From positions 64,001 to 104,630 of the forward strand of contig JBBHKE010002016.1 in assembly GCA_037447655.1 (NCBI GenBank): a stretch of DNA of 40,630 nt, given 5' to 3'. The notes below the pieces were generated by a model, which was not told the origin of the DNA, ran no database searches, and saw only the letters and a list, made by a program, of their open reading frames with translations. Origin of the DNA: Zygnema cylindricum (taxonomy: Eukaryota > Streptophyta > Zygnematophyceae > Zygnematales > Zygnemataceae). Shown in pieces: positions 26,961 through 38,355 of the stretch (the stretch's first letter is position 1; each line of letters begins with the position of its first letter). The position numbers and the translations under genes were made by a program.

Positions 26961-28580
26961 TATGTATATATCTATCTATTAATCTATCTATCTATCTATA
27001 TATGTATATATATACTGGTGGAGCACGTTTGGTCTTGTTTCTCTTCCATTTAATTCACACACTCGAGAGGGAGGACTTGACAAAGGACCTTTACATAGTC
27101 AACCCTTCATATGATCTTGACCGTTTGTTTATCCTGCCAAATTTGTTTGCATTACACGCTTCTGTTTCAACTTTTCCTTCGCTTCCCCTTGAACTTTCCT
27201 TCTCCTTTCCATGTTTCATTTCAGCTTCCTTACCTGACGGCACTCACACCATATAAACTAAGCGATTCCGATCCATTGTTAATCTTTCAAGTCAACCGTC
27301 TAAAGATGTTGTTTAAGCCCTTTCTGTTGTACGTTTTACCTATGAATTGGCAAAATCTAAAGTTTAAGTCCAACTAAAAGCTGTGTTTCTTATTCCCTTT
27401 GTAGTCTCCTGTACACCGTCAACCCCCATCCCGCACCTCAACCCTTTTGAGTGCATGGAAGAACAATACCCGCTGGGTTTGACCCCATTTGTGACTCTTT
27501 TTCTGAGGTATTTAAGGTGACATATTTCATCCTGAAGACCTCCCCAACCTCAATGGCTCCAAGGTAGGTTTTGTTCTTTTGATGAGTTGATTGATCACAT
27601 ACTTCTTTGGCTTACACATAGGGCACCTACCTCTTCATTTGTTTTATAATTCATGTCTTTCAAACTAAGTTTAATCACTATCTCCTGCGATCTTGCACAA
27701 TGTGGTAGTTTTAACATTTATGACAAAATACACCAGCTCGCATATGCCCATTTAGCTTAAATGAGAAATTAAAGGAGAAATCGTCAAGTTGTTTGAGGTA
27801 ACTAAGAATTATCTGTGTTTCTCCTACTCTGCACGGTGGCGTATTCAAGGAAACACGTCCACTTTGCACGTCTTTTAGGGAAACAATTTTCAAAAGTGCT
27901 TAGACAAGGTGTACGAATGTATTCACAAGCCCAGCGTGCACACTACACTTGGAGGCATGCTACCAACCATTGGTAGCTTAGCTAGGCTTAGCCTATCAAG
28001 TAAATGTGAGAGAGACCCATAGCTAGATATTCCTAAGAAAGATTTGTCTCCCATAATAACCAGATGCGCACGTATTTTGGGAAACACTTTCCCAGTCGCA
28101 AGCATGCAATGCATATCGACATGTGCAAAAATCCTAAATGAAACTTTTATGGTAGTTTCTATGTGTATCAACCGTGCGCGCTCAGTCATTAACCTATGTG
28201 TGAATGTGAAAGGCCCATAGTTTTTTAGTCCTAATAAGGAAAAACAACATGCTATTACACACTCGCTCTATCTCCCTCCCCCTTTACCCTCTCCCACTCT
28301 CACTCCAAACCCGCCTTTCTCTCACTCTTGCTCACCTCTCTCCCTCCCTCCCTCCCCTTCTACCCCTCTCCCTCCCCCCCCCCCTCCCTTTCTCCATCTC
28401 TATCTCTCTCCCCCCCTCTCTGTCTTGCTCTCCCCATTGCCTCTCTCCTTCAAAAAATGTTGAATGAAAACCATACTTCATGTTCTGTTGTTTTTGATGC
28501 TGTCGACATTTACAATTATCCCATGTTTGTGAAGAATATTTGTTGCATGGCATACGAACCTGCACATACCTCTTAATAGC
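26961..28580. other. Gene-free interval with GATA and CT microsatellites
   Basis: (TATC)n at 26968-27000; unassigned sequence 27010-28240; CT/CCCT tract with a run of 10 or more C at 28255-28450. I searched here for missing WDR55 blades and found none. Confidence 0.5.
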
Positions 28581-29255
28581 AAAAATGCGCCAAGCAACAC
28601 CCGGAGGAAATCACATTGACATGTTAAATAAAGTCATTGACATAACACTACAGATTGTAGTTTTATTAACAATGGAACTACTATTGCCCACAAGACATCA
28701 AATTTGTTACCTGCTCGCTGAAAGCTGACAGCACTTCTAAGCAGAGATGTGCACACCAATTAATAAGGATCGAAATCTGGATTCAACACCCAACTCGAAT
28801 TGCAAGGACGTACACATTGTCTAAGGGCACATGACAAATACCTGTACTGCATTAATATCCTAAGTCAACAAACCCCCATTTAACCAAGGTTAGCTACTTG
28901 GTTTAGCAAGATACACTCCACTCTGAAAATGACAATCCACAATTTCCAGCAATAAGGTCAAACAGCTGAACAACAGCAGACAAAGTAACAGGACAATTTT
29001 CATGTCAGATTTAGAAGCTATCAAGAAATCACATTACTGTTTAAGATAGTATAAATTGGCCACTAAACCAGGATCAAAGAAGTACAATGAAGTCTACAGG
29101 GATTATTTCACCATAATTCAACTTTACAAAGACACCATAAAAACTGTACAGAATTAGAAGCAACAACCCCACCTTTTCCATGACGACCTTCATTACCCAC
29201 GGTTGGTTAAATGTACACGATCAAAATCTCGATGGATCGCTGCTCCAAAAATTGC
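28581..29255 (-). other. Probable 3' UTR and downstream flank of the RING gene
   Basis: No open frame with support. The sequence lies downstream of the minus-strand stop codon at 29256. The polyadenylation site was not resolved. Confidence 0.4.
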
Positions 29256-30637
29256 CTATCGCCTACCACTGCGTGCATGCCCAGCAAGTCCCTTGGAAGC
29301 TGCTGATGTATCAAAGTTCTGTCTCTGCTGGGCACGTTTTGCTCTTCTGCCCAACTGTTTATTACCCAAGGCATTTCCTGTCAAGGCCCCATCACCAGTC
29401 CCTTTGGCCCTGCTTGATGAACCAGAGGGACTTCCAGTGCTTGAGGAGCCTCTGTAAGTCACTGGACGAGCCTCCATCCGGCCTCCACGGACAAAACCAT
29501 TCTCACCCCATCGACGATTTCCGAGCCGGACAGAATAGACTGACTCTTCCTCTTCGTAATCCTCATCGTAATCTACATAATAATCTTCAGATTCAATATC
29601 CTCTGATGCTGGAAGAGCCTTGAACCATGAAGCACAAAGGAGCAGGCAGACAGATTCCTCCACCATGTAATCACTCAAGCTGAAGGGCATATGAGCAAAG
29701 CATTGCTGAAGATAAAAAATAGTATGAGACAATTACAAGCCAATGAAGTGCCAGCTACTGATGCAACATATGTAAATGCAAACTTTCATCCAGCAGCCAC
29801 TGAAAATGCAAAAAAAATGTAGCTTCAATTGTCTTCAACCAAACAGATAGGAAACAAACTACACGCCCACTTGAATTCCTGTAACCGACCAAAAAACTCA
29901 TTAAAAAGAGAAAAAAATCTTACCTTCCTTCAAGTGTACGATACAGGAAAACCATAGAGAAGTGCATTCTACACTGCGGGCACCATGGATTCGCCTTGTA
30001 ACTTGCCCAGCGTAAAATACAGTTGATGCTGCATTCGACACATCAACACAGTCAGCATACACAGTCAAAAAACCCTAAAATGGAAAATCAGAATGAATCT
30101 CTTTGCAGGCGAGACTTACCAGTATGAGTGCTCACAGCCTTTAATCTGTGAAAAATCCTGCAATTGTATCTCGTCCATACATATTGCACAAATCCAAGAC
30201 TTGTCATCGTCCTTAACACAGCATATTGCAGATTCGCAGGAAGTTTTAGCTGAATGATTGTTCGGAGTTAATTCCTGACAGAGAACGCCATTACACTAAA
30301 ATGAGGATAACCAACCCTTGTGAGAAATAAAACAAGATCTTTGCAAGCACAACAAGCCACTAAAGTTTACATAGAACACTAGGCCTAAAAAACATAACGG
30401 GCATGCCATCTCGCATGAAGGAACACACATTCAGACGACTCATTGCAACAATATTCACAAAATATAAAGAAAAAATAGACCTTCGGTACACGCATGCACC
30501 TGCTGCAAACACTTGCTAACTTCTGGAAGCTTGTCAAGTTCCTCGATCATGTGAATGACTTCTCTCGCCTCGACATCATTCTCTGCCATAACATCTTGTA
30601 CACATACATCCTTATGCAAGGAGCTATGAGCTGCCAT
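29256..30637 (-). CDS. RING-type (C3HC4) E3 ubiquitin ligase, plant family
   Basis: Four exons on the minus strand: 30500-30637, 30120-30295, 29924-30028 and 29256-29679; all GT-AG with consistent phase, giving 280 residues. An N-terminal acidic helix (VIHMIEELDKLPEV) precedes the RING at residues 82-124 with ligands C82, C85, C100, H102, C105, C108, C121 and C124 (CAICMDEIQLQDF ... CEHSYCINCILRW ... WCPQC). Next come LSDYMVEESVCLLL, an acidic YYVDYDEDYEEEE run and the plant-family motif VRLGNRRWGENGFVRGGRME. A Ser/Gly-rich linker and a basic tail (GRRAKRAQQRQNF) end the protein. This order matches Arabidopsis RING/U-box proteins of the At5g19430 type. RING domains recruit E2 enzymes to ubiquitinate targets; the substrate is unknown. 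The exon 4 acceptor CTTCAG is chosen over an upstream AG because only it restores the family sequence. Confidence 0.93.
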
Positions 30638-30904
30638 CGCTTAAAGCAAACCCTGCAAAGAGATAACAAGATAAACGAAATGGTAGAAGGAGCGAGAGCT
30701 GGGATAGTATCTCCCAGACTCTATCAGCTATCCTTCTACTCAACTCAAAAAATCACATAATACGACGAGGTGCTCAAAAGAGTTAACAAAGAGCTAGCAA
30801 AGGTAATCCGACCAGCCACAGGATGTAACTTTGTAAACAAAACCAAAGATGCCCGTGTAGGTGGGTTCACACAGTTAAAAGGGTGAATCTTATGATAGGA
30901 GATG
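30638..30904. other. 5' flank of the RING gene
   Basis: Short upstream stretch before the transposon-dense region; any promoter must lie here or within the repeats. No clear motif seen. Confidence 0.4.
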
Positions 30905-30926
30905 CTACACCGTGAATCGCTATCAG

Positions 30927-31748
30927 TAGTGTTGGGTATCGAAGACCACTTGCCGATATTCGATATGTACCGAATTTTATGTATCCGATAATCGATATAT
31001 CGCCTCGATATATCAATGATCGATATATACGATATTTAGACGATATATAAACGATATATCGTATCGACAATATATCGAGGCATTTAAAAAAAAAAAAAAT
31101 GAAAATTTTCACGTCTCCAAAGTCGCCTTCGGACAAGGTGACCGTAAAATCTTTGCCGAAAAGAAATACGGTTTTTTCCTGAAAGTCAGCAGAGTGAAGA
31201 TCTGTGAGGTACATATGACGCGGTACACTTGCGAAGTACACGTACATACTACGCAAGTACGGATTTCCATACGAAAATGGTCGGTTCTCAAATCTTTGAC
31301 GATTTTAGAGATTTGATCGTCTAACTTACAAGGAACCACTCAAAACAAAACACGTATCTAAAAACTTGTTTACAGGAGATACGCGATGTTAATCGAGGCC
31401 TCTGTAAAACAGAAAGTTTGCTGTCCGTACAATTACAGAGACCTTCTCATGTAACCATACCCCAAATAATAAATCATATGAATTACAGAATTTGTACTTT
31501 TTTGTCGGTTAGATTTGCAGCGTGTACCTTTAAGTCACGGAACGAAAATCACGTCGTACAAGGCGTATCAGACAAATTATTTTTTCGCTGAAATAGCATA
31601 TTATATTAAAATATAAAATATTAAATTTAAAAATATACTATATATCGCGATGATTTATGTTGGTCTCGGTACGATATATCGAAGAGTTTGCTCGATCGAT
31701 CGAATATCGAGATTATCGCGATATGAATTTACCCGATGCCCAATACTA
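30927..31748. mobile_element. Element C, complete copy (TA-flanked, CGATATATCG-rich)
   Basis: Ends TAGTGTTGGGTATCGAAGAC and the inverse ATTACCCGATGCCCAATACTA; both termini coincide with TA. The interior is full of palindromic CGATATATCG motifs at each end. No coding capacity. It is related to 32403-32612 (left part) and 34855-35841 (right part). Confidence 0.75.
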
Positions 31749-31949
31749 CACCGCGAATCGTTATTAGCGTTGAGAAATTATTAGTGTAAAGAAAAACTTA
31801 GCGTCATTAATTCTAATTTAGTGCCAGGAGACGTGGCAAATTATGGTCCACGTCCTTAAATAGTGTATTTTATTCTATTTAAGGTATTAATGTCAAAATT
31901 TTGGGGCGCCGATATAGAGTTCATAACGCTAATAACGATGCGCGGTGTA
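31747..31949. mobile_element. MITE of the TACACCG superfamily (copy F)
   Basis: Ends TACACCGCGAATCGTTATTA and the inverse ending AACGCTAATAACGATGCGCGGTGTA. Its first TA is shared with the last TA of element C, so one inserted exactly at the edge of the other. The bases before element C (30905-30926) resemble the same left terminus. Confidence 0.75.
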
Positions 31950-32438
31950 GCTATTAGCGTAATAAAAAATATAGCGTAATGAAACAATTAGCGTACTTTA
32001 CGGTAAATTGTGTTTTTTCGGGTACACCATGATACTAATTTATCATGTACTCTAATTTGAAAACTGCTTTGTAAAAATTTTCGGCACATAATATGTCCAC
32101 ACTAAAACATGTAGATGTACAACATTGTTCAAATCGTATGCCGTCGCGTTTTTTTGACATCTCCGTATGCCAAAAAATATTTACGCAATTACATATTATT
32201 ATATTTTATGTACGCAAATTTAAAGAAACGGATAGTACATATCTGACAGTCGTACATCACACTATTTAAAAGGGCATAAATTACAGTTATAACGTGGGCG
32301 GTTACCTCAAATAACGTTCCGAAACATTTTGTACTTTATTATATTTGAGGTTGCGTAAAAGAATTACTGTGGCGTCATGTGCGCTGATAGCGAGAATCGT
32401 TGTAGTGTTGGGTATCGAGGACCATTTGCCGATATTCG

Positions 32439-32439
<1 letters not shown>

Positions 32440-32511
<72 letters not shown>
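32440..32511. repeat. (TA)n microsatellite
   Basis: About 35 uninterrupted TA units inside the left end of element C. Tyr/Ile frames here are artefacts. Confidence 0.95.
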
Positions 32512-32512
<1 letters not shown>

Positions 32513-32865
32513 AATTTCCGATGTCGATATGTCAACCCGATGCTAGAAAATCAAATATGAGTACTTCATGAATATATAATAATAGATGTCGCCAATATAT
32601 TGGGGCATCTTAAAAAAATCTTGGTAGTTGCTACTGCTGCTAATATTACTGCTGCTGCTGGTAGTGCTCTTGACACCGTGAATCGTTATTAGCCATATGC
32701 GTATATGGCACCCAAGAGTACGACATTGATGCCTTCAATACAATAAATTACATTTGAAAGTGGACCATAGTGCAGTATAAGCACTAAATTAGAATGAATG
32801 GCTGATTTTCTTTACACTAATAATTTCTCGCTAATAATGATTTGGGTGTAGTACTAGCTATAGCA

Positions 32866-33434
32866 TGCACACACGAATCATCAGTAGAGTAATGAAAAAA
32901 AGAAAGTACAAAAACCAAAAAAAGTGATTAGAGTAATGAAAGCTAATTTATGTGATAGAGTTTCTTCAACTATGAAGTTTGCGTGATAATTATGAACACT
33001 AAATTACGTAGACTTACAAAATGTGTCAGTCCGTATAGTATTGACGTCATTATGATGCTAGTACTATTTGTCGCATTGAATGTCAGTTAATGTTCACACT
33101 GACGACGATGCTGTCGATGGACGAGAGTTATGTGAACAGATTTTTTCGATGTGATTGATTTTTTTGTTTAGTGCGATTACACGTGCGAGCGCGATTATAT
33201 TAAATCATTATTTGTACCTTTTTACTTATAAAAGTACAATTTTGCACGGTCAGACGTCGTCCGTACTCCACACTATTTAAAAATAACATATATTATTATT
33301 CTTTACGCTAATTAAACCTCACCTAAATTAGAATAATGAAAAAATTAGAGTCGATTACTCTATTTGATGTGATATACTCGGAATTTCGAGCTACCGAATT
33401 AGAGTAATTTACTCTAATTACGATTCCCGGTGTA
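32866..33434. mobile_element. MITE family E, copy 1
   Basis: The right end ACTCTAATTACGATTCCCGGTGTA is identical to that of 35912-36427. The left end (CACACGAATCATCAGTAGAG) is more diverged. The interior shares the GTACAATTTTGCACGGTCAGAC block with the other E copies. Non-coding. Confidence 0.6.
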
Positions 33435-33438
33435 GTAC

Positions 33439-33659
33439 TACACCACCAATCGCTATTAGCGTAGAAGTTTCTTTAGCGTGTACGAATAATTAGCGTGGTT
33501 TACGCTAATTGGGAATTTGGAAATTTTCGAAGAAATCGATTACTCTAATTAGGAATTAGGGTTTTTTTAGATTAGTGTGTATAATTCTATTTGAGAATAA
33601 AACAAAAAAAAAACGGGACGGGATTAGCGTACACAACGCTAATAGCGATTGGCGGTGTA
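33439..33659. mobile_element. MITE family A, copy 2
   Basis: TACACCACCAATCGCTATTA ... GCTAATAGCGATTGGCGGTGTA. It aligns along its length with 2750-2961 in opposite orientation. It is inserted at TA of a TAGTACTA-like minisatellite unit. Confidence 0.88.
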
Positions 33660-33676
33660 GCTGCAACTGCTAGTAC

Positions 33677-34221
33677 TACACCGCCAGTCGTTTTTAGCGT
33701 GTAAGTTTTTTTAGCGTATAAAAATAATTACCGTGGAGTACGCTATTTAAGAATTTGAAAATTTTGGAAAAAATCATACATTCAAATTGTTGGTTATGGT
33801 AATTTGGATCTTTGAAAAAAAAATGTCAGTCTCAAACATGCTTACACTAATATAGGTCTCCGTACAAAGTCTGACAAATCGTACACAAATCGTACATTCA
33901 CACGGTCGAAACGCGGTTGTCAGACGAATATGTGCGAGCGGGATATTTTACGACCTGGTTTTTTTTCCTTTTTAGAACGCACGTTCTCATGCGTCCGCGG
34001 TTACTAAAACTAATTTATTGTACTTTTTAACTTAAAAAGGTACATTTATGTACGGTCTGACACTGACCATACACCACTCTATTTAAGAGACAACGTACTG
34101 AAAGTAACTCTAAACAGAATAAAGAAAAAAAATAGAATGAACTACGCTAATGGAAAATAAAAAAAAAAAAAAAAGCGGGACGGAATTAGTGTACACAACG
34201 CTAATAACGATTGGCGGTGTA
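33677..34221. mobile_element. Longer TACACCG element (family A ends, E-like core)
   Basis: Ends TACACCGCCAGTCGTTTTTA and the inverse GCTAATAACGATTGGCGGTGTA. The 545-bp interior carries the GTACGGTCTGACACTGACC block seen in E copies. It is a chimera of family A termini with an E-like core. No open frame. Confidence 0.75.
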
Positions 34222-34515
34222 GCTTATGCCAGTACTAGTACTATTCCAGCTGCCAGTACTAGGTGCAGCTGCTGCCAGAACTAGTGCTACTGCAGCTGCT
34301 AGTACTACCTACTGATGTTGCCAGTACTAGTACTACTGCAACTGGGACTAGATGCAACTGCTGCCAGTAGTACTAGCTGCAAACATCGCTAGTGCTACTG
34401 CAACTGGGACTAGATGCAACTGCTGCCAGTAGTACTAGCTGCCAGATGCAACTGCTGCCAGTAGTACTAACTGCTGGCAGTGCTACTGCAGCAGGTAGTA
34501 CTAGCTACTGCTACT
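34222..34515. repeat. CTG-type minisatellite
   Basis: Units of about 28 nt around GCAACTGCTGCCAGTAGTAC. Scraps of the same sequence (GCTGCAACTGCTAGTACTA, ACTGCTGCTGCTGGTAGTG) lie at 32628-32665 and 33660-33676, so the MITEs appear to have landed inside one once-continuous array. Confidence 0.8.
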
Positions 34516-34745
34516 CCAATTAATAAAAATAATAATAAGAATTCACAATTTGTACACTTCATCAAATAATTAATAAAAATAATAATAAAAATTATCATTT
34601 TGTACACTTCCAAAAATAATTAATAAAAATAATCTTAAAATTCACATTTTGTACACTTCATAAAATAAATCATAAAAACAAAAGTAAAAAATCACATTTC
34701 AAACACTTCAAAAAATAAACCCTAAAAACAAGAATAAAAAATTAT
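34515..34745. repeat. AT-rich ~58-bp tandem repeat
   Basis: Four diverged copies of AATTAATAAAAATAATAATA ... TTTTGTACACTTC. Confidence 0.75.
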
Positions 34746-35134
34746 ACCAATTTGCCTGCAGATTGCAGATTGGTAGGTATTCCTGCCTTCCTGAACAGTC
34801 TGCAATTTTTTTCTTCATATCATACTTTGACTAAATTAGTGTGAAATTTCAAATTTTCGTATGTGAAGTTCTGTACGTAGTACGTACTAAACAAGTAGCT
34901 ACATGAATTGCCAACTATATGAATTACAGTATTAGTTCTTTTTTGTCGGTTACATTTTGCGGCGTTACCTTTAAGTCACGGAACGAGAATCACGTCGTAC
35001 GTCGCGTATCAAAAAAATTGTCTTTATCGCTAAAACAACATAATAATATAAAGTATTAAACTTATAAAATACAATATATCGCGATATATATCGCGATAAT
35101 TTATGTTGGTCTCGGTACGATATATCGAAGACTT

Positions 35135-35762
35135 CAGAGGTCGCAAACGGTCAACCGAAACCGTGACCGACCGTTAACCGATGCCCGCGCCGGATCCGGA
35201 ACGGATTCGGTTGCCAAATTTTGGGGGTCGGTTACGGTCGGTTGATTCAATAGGAAAAAAAAAAACGGTCGGTTACAGTCGGTCAACCAAAAAACCAAAA
35301 AAAATGAAAATTTTCTATTGTCCCTATAATCCAACATTCTTGTACTTTGTCCTCTTTGGTATTGTGGAAGTACGTGACATCATGATTAACGTCGCAATTC
35401 TGACACGGTTCTGTAGTAACGCTATTCATTTCGCAAATCATAGGGAACGCGACAAAGCGTCGCAAATCTGACACCGTAGTACACTATTCATTTCGCAAAT
35501 CTTAGGGAACGCGACAAAGTGTAGTTATTGCTTATCCGTCCGTCGTACATTGGTTAATTTTGTACATTTTCGGTTACGGGCGGGCACGGTTAGTCGCGAA
35601 AAATCGAGATTCGGTTAATTTTTGTTTTCGTAAACGCCGATCGGTTAACGGTTAACAATTTTGGAGCGTGACATAACTCGGTCGGGCGTCGGTTACTCAG
35701 ATTTTGAAAAAAAAAAAACGGTCGGTTTCGGTTATGTAAAATTTTGACTTTTGCGACCTTTG
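35135..35762. mobile_element. hAT-type non-autonomous element with 8-bp target duplication
   Basis: Termini CAGAGGTCGCAAACGG and (inverse) CAAAGGTCGCAAAAGT. It is flanked on both sides by a perfect GAAGACTT (35127-35134 and 35763-35770). An 8-bp duplication with CA-starting short inverted repeats is diagnostic of hAT. The interior holds many GGTCGGTTACGGTCGGTT-like subterminal repeats, typical transposase-binding sites of the superfamily. No transposase. It sits inside the second element C copy; the empty site is readable in the copy at 30927 (GAAGAGTTTGCTCGATC). Confidence 0.9.
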
Positions 35763-35911
35763 GAAGACTTTGCTCGATCAATATTCGATATATCGAATAT
35801 CGAAATTATCGCGATATGAAATTACCCGATACCCAACACTAGGAGATGTCGTTGGGAGTACATGTTTTGAATACTTGAAGAGTTAAAGACGTCGGTATGT
35901 ACTTGTTAAGG

Positions 35912-36427
35912 TACACCGCGAATCGTAATTAGAGTTATGTACTCTAATTCCGTCACCCCAAATTTTGACTCTATTACCATAAATAGAGTACATTATTCTA
36001 AAGTATTCTTTACATTATTTAAGGTACTTTTTGAATGAGCGTTAATAACTCTAATACAGTGCTTTTTTTAATAGTGTGGCATACGGTTTGTGTCTGGCCG
36101 TGCAAAATTGTACTTTATTAAGTAAAAAAGTACAAATAATGATTTAGTACAGGCTGTTTTCATGTAACTGCGTTTTGACAAACCGCTTAATGCAAACGTC
36201 ATAATGACGTGAAACTATACGTTTTGTCAGATTCTGTACGTGTACTTAATTTACAGTGGATGTATTCAACGCCCAAATTTACACCCAAATAAGAGTTATT
36301 GATAAATTAGAGTAAATTTCCTTTTTGAAAAAGTTCTATCACACAAATTAGAGTTCATAACTCTAATTATTTTTTTTACTTTTTTTACTCTAATTTTTTC
36401 TTTACTCTAATTACGATTCCCGGTGTA
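35912..36427. mobile_element. MITE family E, copy 2
   Basis: Ends TACACCGCGAATCGTAATTA and the inverse CTCTAATTACGATTCCCGGTGTA on TA; 516 bp. The interior contains TTTTGACTCTATTACC and the GCCGTGCAAAATTGTAC block. This is the best-preserved copy of the family. Confidence 0.8.
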
Positions 36428-36639
36428 CAACGATTCACGTTGTATCCCTTATTGTTGGTACTAAAATCGTCAAATATTTCTAGACTACAAAACTATGAAT
36501 GTAATATGTGTATGAGTGGCCGGAAAAAATATTTGTACTAAAATGTAAACTTTGTACATGCTTATATCATTGTACAATTTTGCTTTTATGTTTCAAAACC
36601 CTAAATCCCTTCCACGAAAGTCAACCAATTTAAAAGGAG

Positions 36640-36955
36640 CGTGAGAGGATATCGTCAAACAAAGATTTTCTGGTGGCTTTTGGAATATTGCATCCACCTT
36701 GTCCAAGGCACACGACTTATATCACGTGTAAGGTTGTCAACGCTCGTCCCTCGTGGAGCGTATTTTACTTTTTCAAGTGTACAAATTAACATGTCCTGTT
36801 TGTGGGTTGTGGGTAATGTCCACTTGCTGAGGGTGGTCACAAACTGGTTGGAGCGAGCCATTGAATACAGGATGCGAAAAAAAAAAACATCGGGGAATCA
36901 ATGTTTACACCTAGAAGCTTGGAGAATCTTGGTGGATTTCCAACAAACACGTTTC

Positions 36956-37047
<92 letters not shown>

Positions 37048-37252
37048 TGCAAAATGGTACGAGAACGTACGACATAGAACAAACAACCCCACTTTTTCGC
37101 TGATCGAGTATCACCCTTCAAATAAGTTCCACAGTGGATAAAGATAAAAACCTTACAAGTGATATAGACTTTGTACATTCGGAAAGGGTAGATGCAAATC
37201 CACCAAAAGCCATGGAATCGTCTTTGCCGGAGGATATCCTCTCACATTGCCA
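36640..37252. repeat. Long inverted repeat around a (TA)n core
   Basis: Arms 36640-36745 and 37140-37252 are diverged reverse complements (GTGAGAGGATATC ... TGGCTTTTGG ... GCATCYACC ... TATATCACKTGTAAGG). The centre holds 43 TA units at 36959-37044. This could be an unclassified foldback element. No coding. Confidence 0.7.
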
Positions 37253-38350
37253 TCTAGTAACCTCCTTGAAAAGATCATGGGTTTTCAATATTACAACACA
37301 AATCATCCAGTGATAAAGTATACAAGTGAAAATCTTACATTTCATGCACTCGTACAATTATTATATCCAAATCCTACACTTGAAGAATCTTTAACGATTC
37401 TCAACCTCTAAACACAAGCCTACATGGTACAAACTAACAGGCATATGCGATATATATTCTGACATAACCTAGTGGGAAATTGGCCAAAATATTATTGCCA
37501 AAAGAAATATGGCATGAAAGTGTATGTATGGCCAATGCAACCATACATGAAGATTTACGGTTGTTACTAAGTTCAAAAACAACGCTCGTAACTTCATTCT
37601 GTGACATAAAGAGATAACTTTGACATTGTCGACATGATTTTTCGATGCTACATACGTATCTAATTCTATAAAGTATACATTCTTTTTAGGTGTCTCCTCC
37701 TTGTAAACATACAACACAACCTCGTTAGTTGGTAGAGTTCATCCTCCTTTAATCAATTTTCTTTCAATATTTGTTCATTTGCCATATTTATTTCCATTTC
37801 AATTAATCTTGCTGCATATCGTTTCTTTCCAATAGTTTTTCTTGTTTTTGCCTTTTTATCTCAACAATGTAACAACTCACCCCATTTGGATGCCTAAAGC
37901 ATGCTCAACTATGGGTTTCGTTTATCTAAATATACTGTTAGTAATCTTTAAGACTATGCTATTTTAGTCACCGATCCGTCTCACATTTTGAAATTCCTTC
38001 GACATGTTTTAAGTTCCTTACGAGGGTCTATTACCTAAAACTTTATACTTCGCAGGTATCCCTCATCACGTATCAAATGGAATATTGTGAGTGGTTTGTA
38101 CCAGGGTGTAATTTAAGTTAGCCCACAATATGATACATTAAGTTGATTTCGGCAATAAACAACAATACACGTTTATATGAAAGACATAAGTGCGAATTTT
38201 AACAACATACCTAGATTGCCACGCTGGCATCTCTAGTTCTGCTTAAATTCAAGAAAACTTTTACTTAATATTGGAAGAGCGTGAAAAAAAAAATAACATC
38301 CACTCAAACCGCTCTTTGATCTAAGAGATGCCGTAGACACGGAAACGGTT
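37253..38350. other. Gene-free interval
   Basis: AT-rich, unassigned. I see no splice-flanked homology, RNA gene or clear repeat ends. Confidence 0.5.
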
Positions 38351-38355
38351 TCCGT

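Larger units (their letters stand above)
32403..35841. mobile_element. Element C, second copy split by nested insertions
   Basis: The left ~210 bp (TAGTGTTGGGTATCGAGGAC ... ATATTGGGGCATCTTAAAAA) and the right part from about 34855 to TACCCAACACTA at 35841 both align with the complete copy at 30927. The 2.2 kb between them is CTG-type minisatellite, AT-rich repeats and TA-flanked MITEs. Treating both halves as one element is inference; they could be two partial copies. Confidence 0.5.

Noticed and set aside
27000-27560. Possible further WDR55 exons
   Set aside because: No WD-repeat signature (GH, Asp, WD pattern) in any frame next to a splice acceptor of the right phase.
30919-31756. 8-bp target duplication around element C, which would make it hAT
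   Set aside because: GCTATCAG on the left and CACCGCGA on the right do not match; only TA is common to all termini.
32302-32571. Tyr/Ile-repeat frames (also at 36898-37141)
   Set aside because: Translation of (TA)n microsatellites.
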